Part shown: positions 1-9,760 of the stretch, one piece after another
Numbering within the stretch: the first letter of the stretch is position 1
Layout: every line of letters begins with the position of its first letter
Assembly: GCA_943328975.2 (NCBI GenBank)
Contig: CALQCC020000024.1
Location: 1-64,000 of the forward strand
Direction: 5' to 3'
DNA from: Bordetella parapertussis
Lineage (GTDB): Bacteria; Acidobacteriota; Terriglobia; Bryobacterales; Bryobacteraceae
DNA: 64,000 bases
Translations under genes and position numbers: made by a program
The notes under the pieces: model-generated
Seen by the model: only the letters and a program-made list of their open reading frames with translations
Database searches by the model: none
What the model was told of the DNA's origin: nothing

Positions 1-189
1 CCGCAGAAACTGAGCGTTCGCCGTCGCTGCCTTGCGGAACGCACCGAACTTGGAAAAGAAGATGGTGAAGGAGAGCAGTGAGAACCCGAGCAACACGGCC
101 ATCACCGATAGGGGTACAAGGCCGGAATGTCCGATCATGCCCCAGAAGTCCACTTGCGCCAGCACCGGTGTTAAAGAGATCTCAGTCAA
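1..189 (-). CDS. ExbB/TolQ-type proton channel subunit (N-terminal part, cut by the window edge)
   Basis: The reverse strand encodes 63 residues that run off the left edge. They contain WGMIGHSG, a hydrophobic segment (about residues 25-45), then FSKFGAFRKA and NAQFLR. This matches the first membrane helix and following amphipathic stretch of the ExbB/TolQ/MotA family, inner-membrane subunits that use the proton gradient to energise TonB or Tol partners. The start is taken as TTG at 189: an in-frame TGA lies four codons upstream and GAGAGAGG sits about nine bases before it. ExbB cannot be told from TolQ on this fragment. A TonB-like protein lies at 26.8 kb but is not adjacent. Confidence 0.7.
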   Translation of the reverse strand, partial: MTEISLTPVLAQVDFWGMIGHSGLVPLSVMAVLLGFSLLSFTIFFSKFGAFRKAATANAQFLR

Positions 190-298
190 CCCAATTCACC
201 TCTCTCCCTGGTGCTCCCATTCCCCCATTGTACGCCCGGTGCCCCTAGAACATGCAAGGGGAAAAATGTTTTGCGTACTACCGTGTATGCCCTATCGC

Positions 299-304
299 TA
301 TAAT
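299..304 (+). promoter_or_regulatory. Possible -10 box before recN
   Basis: A perfect TATAAT lies 14 bases before the recN ATG. The best -35-like match (TTGCGT at 271-276) is too far away at 22 bases, and no clear Shine-Dalgarno sequence separates the box from the ATG. If used, the transcript would be almost leaderless. It is weak evidence from base composition alone. Confidence 0.25.
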
Positions 305-318
305 CGAGTCGAGCCCTC

Positions 319-1994
319 ATGTTGGTTGAACTCACGGTAGAAAATTACGCTGTCATCGAATCCGTTCGCGTCCGCTTTCATGCGGGCCTGAATCTTCTGA
401 CGGGCGAAACGGGAAGTGGTAAGTCTATCGTCGTGGATGCCCTCGGTCTGCTGCTGGGCGGTCGCGCCTCGGCGGAGATGGTCCGGGCGGGAGCGGCCCG
501 CGCGCGTATCTCGGGGATCTTCGAAGTGACTCCGACACCGGCGCTGACGGCGATCCTGGAAGACGCTGGCATCGAACTGGAAGACAACGAGCTTCTGGTA
601 GAGCGCGAGATTCAGCCCAACGGCAAGTCGCGAGCCTTCGCCGGCAACCGGCCTGCGACTGCCTCTTTGCTTCGGGATCTGGCGCCGCACTTGGCGGATA
701 TCCACGGTCAACATGACCAGCAACAGCTGTTTTCGTCGGAGATCCAATGCCAGATGCTGGACGCCTTCGCGAAAGCCGAGCCGTTGCTCGCTCGCGTGGC
801 CGAATCCTACTCGCGTTGGAAGCAGGTCACGGCAGAGTTGGAAGACCTCGACCGGACCGCGCAGGAAAAACTCCGCCTCGCCGACCTGTGGCAATTCCAG
901 CGCAACGAAATCGAAGCAGTCGGCCCACTTGCGGGTGAAGATGCTGAACTGGAGAACGAACGTCGCGTGCTGCGCAACGTAGTTCGCTTGCAGGAAATCT
1001 CGGGCGCGGCCTTTGCGGCACTCTCTGAAGATCCGGATAGCGTCTCCACGCAGCTTGGCCTGATCGCCAAGCGCCTCGACGAACTCGCGCGCATCGACGA
1101 AACCGCTGCTGAGATCCACGCCGCCATTGGACCCGCCCGCCTCGCGATCGACGACGCGACGCGGTCGCTTTCGCGCTACATCGATAAGCTGGAAGCCGAC
1201 CCTACGCGTCTGGATGAAGTCGAAGCCCGCTTGGCCGCCATCGAAAAACTGAAGCGCAAGTATGGAGCTTCGATCGAACAAGTGCTCACCTTCCTCGACG
1301 AAGCCGTCCGCGGCCTGGCCGATGCGGAATCTTCCACTGACCGCCGCGCCGCATTGCAGAAGGAGTCGGACCAACTGACGAAGACCTACGAGTCCGCTGC
1401 GAAGGAACTCACCAGCAAGCGCAAAGAAGCCGCCCGAGCGCTCGGGAAGAACGTCGCGCAGGAGTTGGCCGCGCTCGCTATGGACAAAACCCGCGCTGAG
1501 ATCCGAATCGAGCCCGCGCCTTGGTCCACCCACGGAGCTGACAAGGTCGAGTTCCTGATCGCTCCCAACCAAGGCGAAGAATTGAAGCCGCTAGAAAAGA
1601 TCGCCAGCGGAGGCGAACTCTCCCGCGTTGCGCTCGCGTTGAAGACTTGCACCACGGGCCCAGCGCGCAAGAACGAAGTCCCCCGAACGCTGGTCTTTGA
1701 CGAAGTAGACGCCGGCGTCGGAGGCAGCGCCGCGGAGTCCGTCGGCCGTCGCTTGAAGAAACTCTCCGCCTCCAGCCAAGTGCTCTGCGTGACGCACCTG
1801 CCGCAGATCGCAGGCTTCGGCGACCATCACTACTACGTCGAAAAACACACCGAGCGCGATCGCACCGTCGCCTCCATCCAGGAACTCACCGGCGCGGCCC
1901 GCACCAAGGAAATCGGCCGCATGCTCTCCGGTGAGCGCATCACCCCCGAAGCCCTCCGCCACGCCGAGCAGTTGATCAAGATGGCGGCAGGCTG

Positions 1995-1995
<1 letters not shown>
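319..1995 (+). CDS. recN: DNA repair protein RecN
   Basis: This 558-residue protein has the RecN layout: an N-terminal ATPase half with Walker A GETGSGKS (29-36), a long charged coiled-coil middle (about 150-390), and a C-terminal half with the SGGELSR signature (about 430) and Walker B TLVFDEVDAGVGG (about 457). RecN is an SMC-like cytoplasmic ATPase that gathers broken DNA ends for recombinational repair. The length is normal for the family. Its stop overlaps the next ATG by one base (TGATG), so the MutS-like gene is probably translationally coupled. All key motifs are intact. The large opposite-strand reading frame across the gene is a GC-codon shadow. Confidence 0.96.
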
Positions 1996-3746
<1,751 letters not shown>

Positions 3747-3772
3747 CCTCAGTTCGGTAGCTCGCTGCCTGC

Positions 3773-4081
3773 TCAGTCACCCATGAACTTCAGATAGAGG
3801 TGGACTTCATTGAGGCATCGAGTCGCCATGCGCCTCACCGCTGCGACTAACTCACGGTCCTGCTCAGTGACGGCTCGTGATTCCGCATATGCCCATTCGG
3901 AGAGGAACCGAGTCATTTGGATACGATTAAAAACGGTATCGCCGTAGAAGTCAATCGACATCAGGAAAGGATGATCGAGGTCGTCACCGGGGGGCAGTAA
4001 GTTGCCTAGTAGCCCTTTGGGATCACCCATGTACTCAAGTTCATCGCCATGTTCTTCCACGAGTGCAACATTTATTCCCAT
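3773..4081 (-). CDS. Small soluble protein of unknown function
   Basis: The reading frame encodes 102 residues rich in Asp, Glu and Leu, with no signal peptide or membrane helix. It begins MGINVALVEE and includes PGDDLDHPFLMSIDFYGDTVFN, followed by a helical C-terminal half. The acidic, tightly packed sequence is plausible for a real cytoplasmic protein, and no competing frame on the other strand explains the interval. It converges on the MutS-like gene with a 26-base gap and is transcribed away from the S1/P1 nuclease gene. I do not recognise the family. Base use is a little less GC-rich than its neighbours. Confidence 0.7.
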   Translation of the reverse strand: MGINVALVEEHGDELEYMGDPKGLLGNLLPPGDDLDHPFLMSIDFYGDTVFNRIQMTRFLSEWAYAESRAVTEQDRELVAAVRRMATRCLNEVHLYLKFMGD

Positions 4082-4185
4082 TGGCGAATCCTTCCATTGT
4101 CCGAGACCGTGTCTTTGGTGACGTTCACGTGGTCAGGTTTCCGCACCCATCATAGCCGAAAGACCGAATGCGGGAGAATGACAAC

Positions 4186-5136
4186 ATGAGCATTCGCAGC
4201 AGTCTCCTTGCAATCTCGCGCCCCGCCAGCATTGCGCTCGCCTTGCTGCTGCTCCAGTTCCCCACGCAAGCCTGGAACGGCACCGGCCATCGCGTCATCG
4301 CCGCCATCGCCTACGACACGCTCACCCCGGCCACGCGAGCCCGTGTCGACGACTTGGTGCGCCGCCATCCTGACTATCAACGCTACTTTCTCCAGAACGC
4401 TCCCAGCGACCCCGCCGCCCGAGCGCGCGCCGCGTTCATCGCCGCCTCGGTCTGGGCCGACCAGATTAAGTCCGATCCACGCTTCTACGACGATGACCGG
4501 CGCGACACACGCCCCACGCCGCTGCTCCCCGGCTTTCCCGACATGGCGCGCCATCAATATTGGCACTTCGTGAACTTACCGTTCACCCAGGATGGTTCGC
4601 GTCTGCGCGACCCGCGCGCTCCGCACGTGGTCACTGAGATCGAACGTCTCTCCCGAGCCCTCGCGCGCCCCGTCGGCGACCCAGCGAATCCGGTCTATGC
4701 CCTCCCGTGGCTTCTACACCTGGTCGGCGATATCCACAATCCGCTGCATTCCGCTACGCGCTTCACTCGCGAAGATCCTGGCGGAGATCGGGGCGGTAAC
4801 GCGGTCTATGTCGAACCGGGTCGCAATCTTCACTCCTATTGGGATGGGCTCGCCGGTCCAGACCCGTCCAGCGCAACCTATGTAGACCATCTGGCCGACC
4901 AACTCCTCCGCTCCAACCGGCTGGAATCCGATAATTTGAGCCCGGTATCTTGGGCCCAAGAAGGCGTAGAAAGGGCAAAGAAAACCGTGTACACGTTTGG
5001 TAGAGCCTCCGGTACTCAGAATCGTCCTGTCAGCCTCTCTACAGGCTATCGAGCTGAGGCTAAGGAACTGGCAGGAAAGCAGTTAGCATCGGCTGGCTAC
5101 CGCCTGTCCGCCCTGCTGAATCGCCAACTTCGCTGA
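4186..5136 (+). CDS. Secreted S1/P1-family nuclease
   Basis: This S1/P1 zinc-dependent nuclease cleaves single-stranded nucleic acids and removes 3'-phosphates. The start is placed at ATG 4186 because GGGAG lies eight bases before it; an in-frame ATG at 4168 has no such site. Numbering from 4186, a signal peptide ends before Trp30, and the mature protein would start WNGTGHR, giving the family's Trp1 and His6 zinc ligands. Further ligand motifs are ASVWADQIKSD, QYWHFVNLP, LLHLVGDIHNPLH and NLHSYWDGLAG. The full set of metal-binding motifs is present and the length of 316 residues is typical. It probably acts in the periplasm or outside the cell, in nucleic-acid scavenging. Confidence 0.93.
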   Translation: MSIRSSLLAISRPASIALALLLLQFPTQAWNGTGHRVIAAIAYDTLTPATRARVDDLVRRHPDYQRYFLQNAPSDPAARARAAFIAASVWADQIKSDPRFYDDDRRDTRPTPLLPGFPDMARHQYWHFVNLPFTQDGSRLRDPRAPHVVTEIERLSRALARPVGDPANPVYALPWLLHLVGDIHNPLHSATRFTREDPGGDRGGNAVYVEPGRNLHSYWDGLAGPDPSSATYVDHLADQLLRSNRLESDNLSPVSWAQEGVERAKKTVYTFGRASGTQNRPVSLSTGYRAEAKELAGKQLASAGYRLSALLNRQLR

Positions 5137-5147
5137 CCCGGTTTTGC

Positions 5148-5170
5148 CTAGTACTTCGATACTAGAAAAA
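5148..5170 (+). terminator. Weak hairpin after the nuclease gene
   Basis: CTAGTA (5148-5153) pairs with TACTAG (5160-5165) around a CTTCGA loop, and AAAAA follows. The stem is only six base pairs and the tail on the plus strand is A-rich rather than T-rich, so termination of the nuclease transcript here is only possible. Confidence 0.3.
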
Positions 5171-5218
5171 TTGTTATTACGCATTCACAATCTTCTGTAC
5201 ATGGCCCCCATCCGGTGA

Positions 5219-5392
5219 TATTCTAAGGGCGTCCAGTTGTGAAACCCTCCAAGGTTTCATTACGTCTCTTTCTGTAGGGTGTGCCCATGTACTTCTGCCC
5301 GGTGGCCCCCAACAAGTTCGGAGAGCTGCTGCCTTAGGGCGCAGTGAATCCGGCCGGTGAGTATCTTCCTCCGAGTACTCACCGGCATTTTT
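5219..5392 (+). ncRNA. Unidentified structured RNA candidate ending in a strong terminator
   Basis: This 300-base gap has no convincing reading frame but has ordered structure. A -10-like TATTCT lies at 5219-5224. A perfect hairpin GAAACC/GGTTTC with a six-base loop lies at 5241-5258. CTAAGG (5223-5228) can pair with CCTTAG (5332-5337), enclosing about 100 bases. An 11-bp perfect terminator stem closes the segment at 5353-5386. The transcript could be a stand-alone small RNA or the 5' leader of the downstream gene with an attenuator; the terminator before the ATG fits either. I could not match it to 6S RNA, SRP RNA, RNase P RNA or a known riboswitch by eye. Confidence 0.4.
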
Positions 5393-5393
5393 C
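5353..5393 (+). terminator. Intrinsic terminator
   Basis: GCCGGTGAGTA (5353-5363) is the exact reverse complement of TACTCACCGGC (5376-5386), giving an 11-bp stem with a 12-base loop, followed by ATTTTTCTTT. It is the strongest rho-independent terminator I see in the window. It lies 46 bases before the helix-hairpin-helix gene, so it ends an upstream transcript rather than that gene. Confidence 0.85.
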
Positions 5394-5438
5394 TTTGGGG
5401 GAATCCCCCGCTCCCCTCAGTACCTGCACCGGTCCCGT

Positions 5439-6278
5439 ATGACGCTCAATAGCCAGATTGCGCGACGTCTCGAAGAAGTCGCATCCTTGCTGCAGTCTCA
5501 AGGAGCGAATCCATTTCGCGCGGAGGCGTACCGCCGGGCGGCGATCACCATTCAGAGACTGACGGAGCCCGTTGCTGATTTGTTCGCGCGGGAAGGCCTG
5601 GACGGACTGCGTCAACTGCCCGGCGTGGGAGATCATCTGGCCTTGGCAATCCGGAGTATGATCCTGACGGGCCGCTTGCCGATGCTGGAGCATCTTCGTG
5701 GTGAAATCGACCCTATCGCCTTGCTGCAGTCGGTGCCTGGTATAGGCCCCACCTTCGCGGAAAAACTTCACCACGATTTGGGAATCGATACGCTTGAGGA
5801 GCTGGAAGCCGCCGCGCACGACGGCCGATTGGCTAGCTTGGCCGGGTTTGGGACAAAGAGAATCGCAGCCATCGTGGATTCCTTGGCGACTCGTCTTGGA
5901 CGGGTGCGCGGTTTGGACCAGAGCTCGGACGGTCAAGTTCCAGTCCAGGAATTGCTCGATGTAGATCGTGAATACCGCGAGGCTGCGCAAGCCGGCCGGC
6001 TTCCCAAGATTGCTCCCCGTCGATTCAATCCCGAAGGGGTGGCTTGGCTGCCGATCCTGCATACGCAGCGCGGCGACCGCCACTACACGGCTCTATTCTC
6101 GAACACCGCCCGTGCGCACCAACTCGGCAAGACGGACGATTGGGTGGTGCTCTACTATGACGGTCCTATGGGCGGCCAGCAGAATACAGTGATCACATCT
6201 CAGTACGGTCCACTGCGAGGCAGGAGGATCGTACGGGGCAGGGAAGCGGAGTGCTCCGAACCCCAAGGGTCACTTTAG
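5439..6278 (+). CDS. Helix-hairpin-helix protein related to the PolX N-terminal region
   Basis: The first 140 or so residues of this 279-residue protein match the 8-kDa and helix-hairpin-helix part of X-family DNA polymerases. They include NPFRAEAYRRAA, LPGVGDHLALAI, VPGIGPTFAEKL and LAGFGTKRIAAI, three DNA-binding HhH-like turns. There is no nucleotidyltransferase palm and no PHP exonuclease domain. The C-terminal part (about 165-270) contains a WLPILHTQRGDRHYTALF stretch of unknown fold. It probably binds DNA ends or gaps, but a polymerase activity is not supported. The gene is monocistronic by context, between a terminator and a convergent heat-shock gene. Confidence 0.8.
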   Translation: MTLNSQIARRLEEVASLLQSQGANPFRAEAYRRAAITIQRLTEPVADLFAREGLDGLRQLPGVGDHLALAIRSMILTGRLPMLEHLRGEIDPIALLQSVPGIGPTFAEKLHHDLGIDTLEELEAAAHDGRLASLAGFGTKRIAAIVDSLATRLGRVRGLDQSSDGQVPVQELLDVDREYREAAQAGRLPKIAPRRFNPEGVAWLPILHTQRGDRHYTALFSNTARAHQLGKTDDWVVLYYDGPMGGQQNTVITSQYGPLRGRRIVRGREAECSEPQGSL

Positions 6279-6300
6279 CCGGTGGATCACCGCCGGCTTT
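6277..6300 (+). terminator. Hairpin at the end of the helix-hairpin-helix gene
   Basis: AGCCGG (6277-6282) pairs with CCGGCT (6293-6298), with inner GGTG/CACC pairing possible, then TTTC. The stem begins inside the stop codon. It is GC-rich and short-tailed, so it is a moderate terminator candidate. Confidence 0.4.
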
Positions 6301-6452
6301 CGACCGTGGCTAAGCTTTCGGGAAACCAAGTATGATGGGCGCGACCACTTCGTAATGCTCCGCCTCACTCGCCAAGGTCCCCGAAGACTCGATCCGTTGA
6401 CGGTCGAGCAGCCACCGGAGCGTCCGAATACTCCCGCAGGTAAGCTTCGGAC

Positions 6453-6962
6453 TCAGGCCGCGGCAACCTGGACTCTTCTTTCGGTCATCATCGGAGCTTT
6501 GACTGCGGCCACGTGAAGCAAGCCCTTCTCTAAGGTGGCTTTGGTCTTATCCACGTCGATAGGCTTCGGTAGCTCAATCCGCCGGCACAAACTGTTGGAA
6601 CCGAATTCGCTCCAGAGTACCTGCCCTTCCACCGTCTTCTTCTCATGACGGGTGTCGGCATGGACGATAATCTCGTTCGGTGTTACTGTCACTTGGACTT
6701 CTTTCGCGTCGTACCCGGGCAGCGTCATGTCCAGTTCAAAGTTCCCGTCTGTTTCCTTGAGTTCCGCAGCGGACCAACCGCCCAAAATCTCACGTTCTGC
6801 TTTGAGCCAATCCTCCAGCGCATGTCCGAACTCCCGTCCGCGTGTCTCGAATAGTTCCAGCGCGCGCAGCCGCACTTGCTCCAAGCGCTTAGTAACTTCC
6901 TCGAAAATCGGCGGCACGCCTTTGGTAAAGTTTTCAATCTTCTGAATCGCTACGTTGGACAT
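6453..6962 (-). CDS. Small heat-shock protein, Hsp20/alpha-crystallin family
   Basis: This is a 169-residue chaperone that holds unfolding proteins in the cytoplasm. The alpha-crystallin domain spans about 70-160: FELDMTLPGYDAKEVQVTV, EIIVHADTRHEKK and the consensus ATLEKGLLHVAAVKA. The tail RRVQVAAA carries a V-x-V version of the IxI motif used for oligomer assembly. The start is placed at ATG 6962 because GGAGG lies seven bases before it; upstream in-frame codons to 7040 have no ribosome site. No CIRCE element was seen in the 285-base divergent region upstream. Confidence 0.9.
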   Translation of the reverse strand: MSNVAIQKIENFTKGVPPIFEEVTKRLEQVRLRALELFETRGREFGHALEDWLKAEREILGGWSAAELKETDGNFELDMTLPGYDAKEVQVTVTPNEIIVHADTRHEKKTVEGQVLWSEFGSNSLCRRIELPKPIDVDKTKATLEKGLLHVAAVKAPMMTERRVQVAAA

Positions 6963-7247
6963 CACGAGACCTCCATCTCGACCCGTTTGCATGCATTTCT
7001 CTTGCCATAGCGCGTGTATAAGAAACACTTGCTCGATCATCGCGACTTGCGCTCAAGAGGCCCGTAGGTTTGCGCCATCTCGCCCAGCAAAGAGCGAGCG
7101 TCCCCAGCGGAGGCAGCCTCCGATGCCAAGCACGCCTATGGGCCGGAAGACGGCATATGGGACGGCTCAACGTTTTGTGATAAAACAATAGGGCCTGATG
7201 TTGAACATCCGACTGCAAATCGTTGATCGAGCTATAGGTTCCAAACT
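6963..7247. other. Divergent intergenic region between hsp20 and the DUF1592 gene
   Basis: This 285-base stretch must hold the promoters of two divergent genes. Apart from the GGAGG site belonging to hsp20 I see no palindrome, direct repeat or convincing -35/-10 pair. No reading frame here has both a start signal and protein-like composition. Confidence 0.5.
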
Positions 7248-9743
7248 ATGAAGCGTATCCTTTGTGTGAGTGCCCTTGTGGTTCTGATCGCCTCTCTGGC
7301 GCTCTTGCAAGACCGTGCTGTGGGACAAACTCCCGCTGCGGCTGGGACCGACCAGCATCGTGCGTTGTTGAACACTTATTGCGTTGGCTGCCATAATTCG
7401 CGCATTAAGGTTGGCGGGCTGGCGCTCGATAACCTGAGTCTTCAAACTGCGGCGAATGATGCGCAAACCTGGGAGAAGGCACTGCGCAAGTTGCGCGGGA
7501 ACCTGATGCCGCCTCCGGGCAGTCCCCAGCCTCCTCAGAAGGATGTCAATGCCTTCGTCACTTGGATGGAGAACAAGTTAGACACCACGGCCAAAGGCCC
7601 CAAGGCCGCGCATGTGCCGATCCAGCGGATGAACCGCACTGAGTATGCGGCGGCCGTGAAAACGCTCATCGGCGTGGATGTCAATGAGAAGGAGATCCTG
7701 CCTCAGGATATACAAGTGGATGGCTTCGACAACATTGCCGAAGTGCTGACGACGTCGCCTGCATTCCTGGACCAATACATCACGGCCGCCCGCCACTTGG
7801 CTAAGGCAGGCGTGGGGAATATGGCGCCGCCGATCTCCAGCAACATGTTTCAGACGGAGGGCAATCAAGATCCAGCCTTGCCGTTCCCTCCGGGCCTGCG
7901 TGGCGCGATCAAATTCACGCACAGCGTCCCGGCTGACGGCGAGTATCGCTTCAGCTTCTTCGACCTCGACATCGGCTTGTACAACCGGCAGATGCAGAAC
8001 GAGACGACCTTGGTTTTGATGATCGACGGCAAGACAGTGTTCAAGGGCAAGTTGGGCGGCGAACATGACCTGTGGCTCGCCAACGTGAAGGGCTCTGACG
8101 GCTGGCAGCAGATTCTGGACCGCTTCCAGAAGATTCCCGTGAAGCTCAAAGCGGGCGAGCATGAGATCATGGCGGGCTTCATCCAGCGTTCCGTAGTGGA
8201 ATCGGACGACAACGTCGGTGCCGGGGGCGGTGTGGGTGGCGCGGTTCCGCTCGCTGGCTTCCGCCGGAATATCGACATCCTGGAAATCAAGGGACCGTAC
8301 AATCCGACCGGCATCACCGATAGCAAGACGCGACCTCTGATCTTCGTGTGCGACCCGAAGGTGGTTGACGAGTTGCCGTGTGCCAAACAGATCGCACAGA
8401 ACCTGGCGCATCGCGCCTACGCCCGTCCGGTGACTGAGAGCGATCTGACGTACCTGATGCGCTTCTATAATGAAGGGCGCTTGGACAACCAGCCCTTCGA
8501 CAAAGGTGTGGAGCAGATTGTGGCCGCGGTCCTCGCGAGCCCCGACTTCCTCTACCGTTCGATCCGTGTTCCGAAGACCGCGGTAAGGGGCAGCGAGTTT
8601 GCGCTGGCAGATCTGGAGCTGGCTCGCCGTCTCTCCTACTTCATCTGGAACACGCCTCCCGATGCCGAGCTGCTGAAGCTGGCGGAGTCGAATGGTCTGA
8701 GCAAGCCCGGCGTGGTGGACGCGCAGGTGAAGCGAATGATGGCCGATCCGAAAGCTTCGAGTCTGGTCACGAGCTTCGCGATGAAGTGGCTGAACCTCAA
8801 CAGCCTCGACGTGGTGCAGCCCGATCCGAAGATCTTCAACGGCTTCAATGCTACGTTGCGACGCGACTTCATGCAGGAGGCCGAACTGTTCCTGGGCAGC
8901 ATTCTGCTAGAGAACAAGAGCGTGGTGGATCTGTTGACCTCAGATCAGACTTTCATGAACAATCGGTTGGCCCGCCACTACGGAATCACGAACGGACCGA
9001 GCACGTCGGCGTTCAAGCCGGTCACCCTGACGGATCCGAATCGCTTCGGCCTGCTGGGTAAATCCGCGGTGCTGATGCGGACTTCCTATGGCGACCGCAC
9101 CTCTCCGGTGCTGCGCGGCGCCTGGGTGCTGGACAAATTGATTGGTACGCCGCCCGCGCCGCCTCCGCCGACGGTTGTGCCGAACCTGGATCAGAAGCCA
9201 GGGGAAGCTCCGAAGACGGTACGGGCGCGCCTGGAACTGCATCGCGATAGCCCCGTGTGCAAGATGTGCCACGGCGTGATAGACCCAACAGGTCTGGCGC
9301 TGGAGAACTTCGATACGATTGGCCGCTATCGGGTAAACGACGCTCAGGCCGGCAACGCAAAGATCGACGCCAGCACGGTCCTACCGAACGGAGTAGCGAT
9401 CAACGGCCCCGTGGAACTACGCGCGGCGCTGGCGGGTAATCCCGAGCTGTTCGTCCGGTCGCTGACCGAAAGGCTGTTGATGTATTCGGTCAACCGGCCG
9501 CTGGAGTACTTCGACATGCCGCAGATCCGCAAGGTGGTGCGCGCGGCGAAGAAGGACAACTACACGTTGACGTCTCTGGTTATGGGGATCGTTAACACGG
9601 ACGCATTCCGGAAACAGGGTCCGGCGGCCGCGTCGAAGGCGGCTCCGAAAGTCACCGCTAACGCAACCGCTAAAGTAGCAAACGACAAATTGCCCGTCGC
9701 TTCTGCAATCAAAGCCTCGGCAGCGCGACAAGCCACAAAGTAG
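7248..9743 (+). CDS. Exported c-type-heme DUF1592-family protein
   Basis: This 831-residue exported protein has a signal peptide (1-27) and the multi-domain layout of the DUF1587/1592/1588/1585/1595 family common in Planctomycetes and Acidobacteria. Cys45-VG-Cys48-His49 is a heme-c attachment motif, and a second CKMCHG motif lies near 671-676 in the DUF1588 region, before IDPTGLALENFD. A beta-sandwich-like segment lies around 220-370. The tail is Ala/Lys-rich. The biochemical role is not established; electron transfer in the periplasm is the usual inference. It starts a four-gene plus-strand run with DUF1552, MBL-fold and ankyrin genes, 17 bases before the DUF1552 ATG. Confidence 0.9.
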   Translation: MKRILCVSALVVLIASLALLQDRAVGQTPAAAGTDQHRALLNTYCVGCHNSRIKVGGLALDNLSLQTAANDAQTWEKALRKLRGNLMPPPGSPQPPQKDVNAFVTWMENKLDTTAKGPKAAHVPIQRMNRTEYAAAVKTLIGVDVNEKEILPQDIQVDGFDNIAEVLTTSPAFLDQYITAARHLAKAGVGNMAPPISSNMFQTEGNQDPALPFPPGLRGAIKFTHSVPADGEYRFSFFDLDIGLYNRQMQNETTLVLMIDGKTVFKGKLGGEHDLWLANVKGSDGWQQILDRFQKIPVKLKAGEHEIMAGFIQRSVVESDDNVGAGGGVGGAVPLAGFRRNIDILEIKGPYNPTGITDSKTRPLIFVCDPKVVDELPCAKQIAQNLAHRAYARPVTESDLTYLMRFYNEGRLDNQPFDKGVEQIVAAVLASPDFLYRSIRVPKTAVRGSEFALADLELARRLSYFIWNTPPDAELLKLAESNGLSKPGVVDAQVKRMMADPKASSLVTSFAMKWLNLNSLDVVQPDPKIFNGFNATLRRDFMQEAELFLGSILLENKSVVDLLTSDQTFMNNRLARHYGITNGPSTSAFKPVTLTDPNRFGLLGKSAVLMRTSYGDRTSPVLRGAWVLDKLIGTPPAPPPPTVVPNLDQKPGEAPKTVRARLELHRDSPVCKMCHGVIDPTGLALENFDTIGRYRVNDAQAGNAKIDASTVLPNGVAINGPVELRAALAGNPELFVRSLTERLLMYSVNRPLEYFDMPQIRKVVRAAKKDNYTLTSLVMGIVNTDAFRKQGPAAASKAAPKVTANATAKVANDKLPVASAIKASAARQATK

Positions 9744-9760
9744 GTCATCAGGAGACAAAC

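Noticed and set aside
298-1572. Long 424-codon frame on the strand opposite recN
   Set aside because: It lies antisense to a clear recN, is rich in Arg and Gly and has no family motif or ribosome site. It is a GC-codon shadow.
5219-5392. 6S RNA
   Set aside because: The long-range pair encloses only about 100 bases and the expected central bubble and long closing stem could not be drawn. Kept as an unidentified RNA.
6963-7247. CIRCE or other heat-shock operator before hsp20
   Set aside because: No inverted repeat of the TTAGCACTC type and no other palindrome was found.
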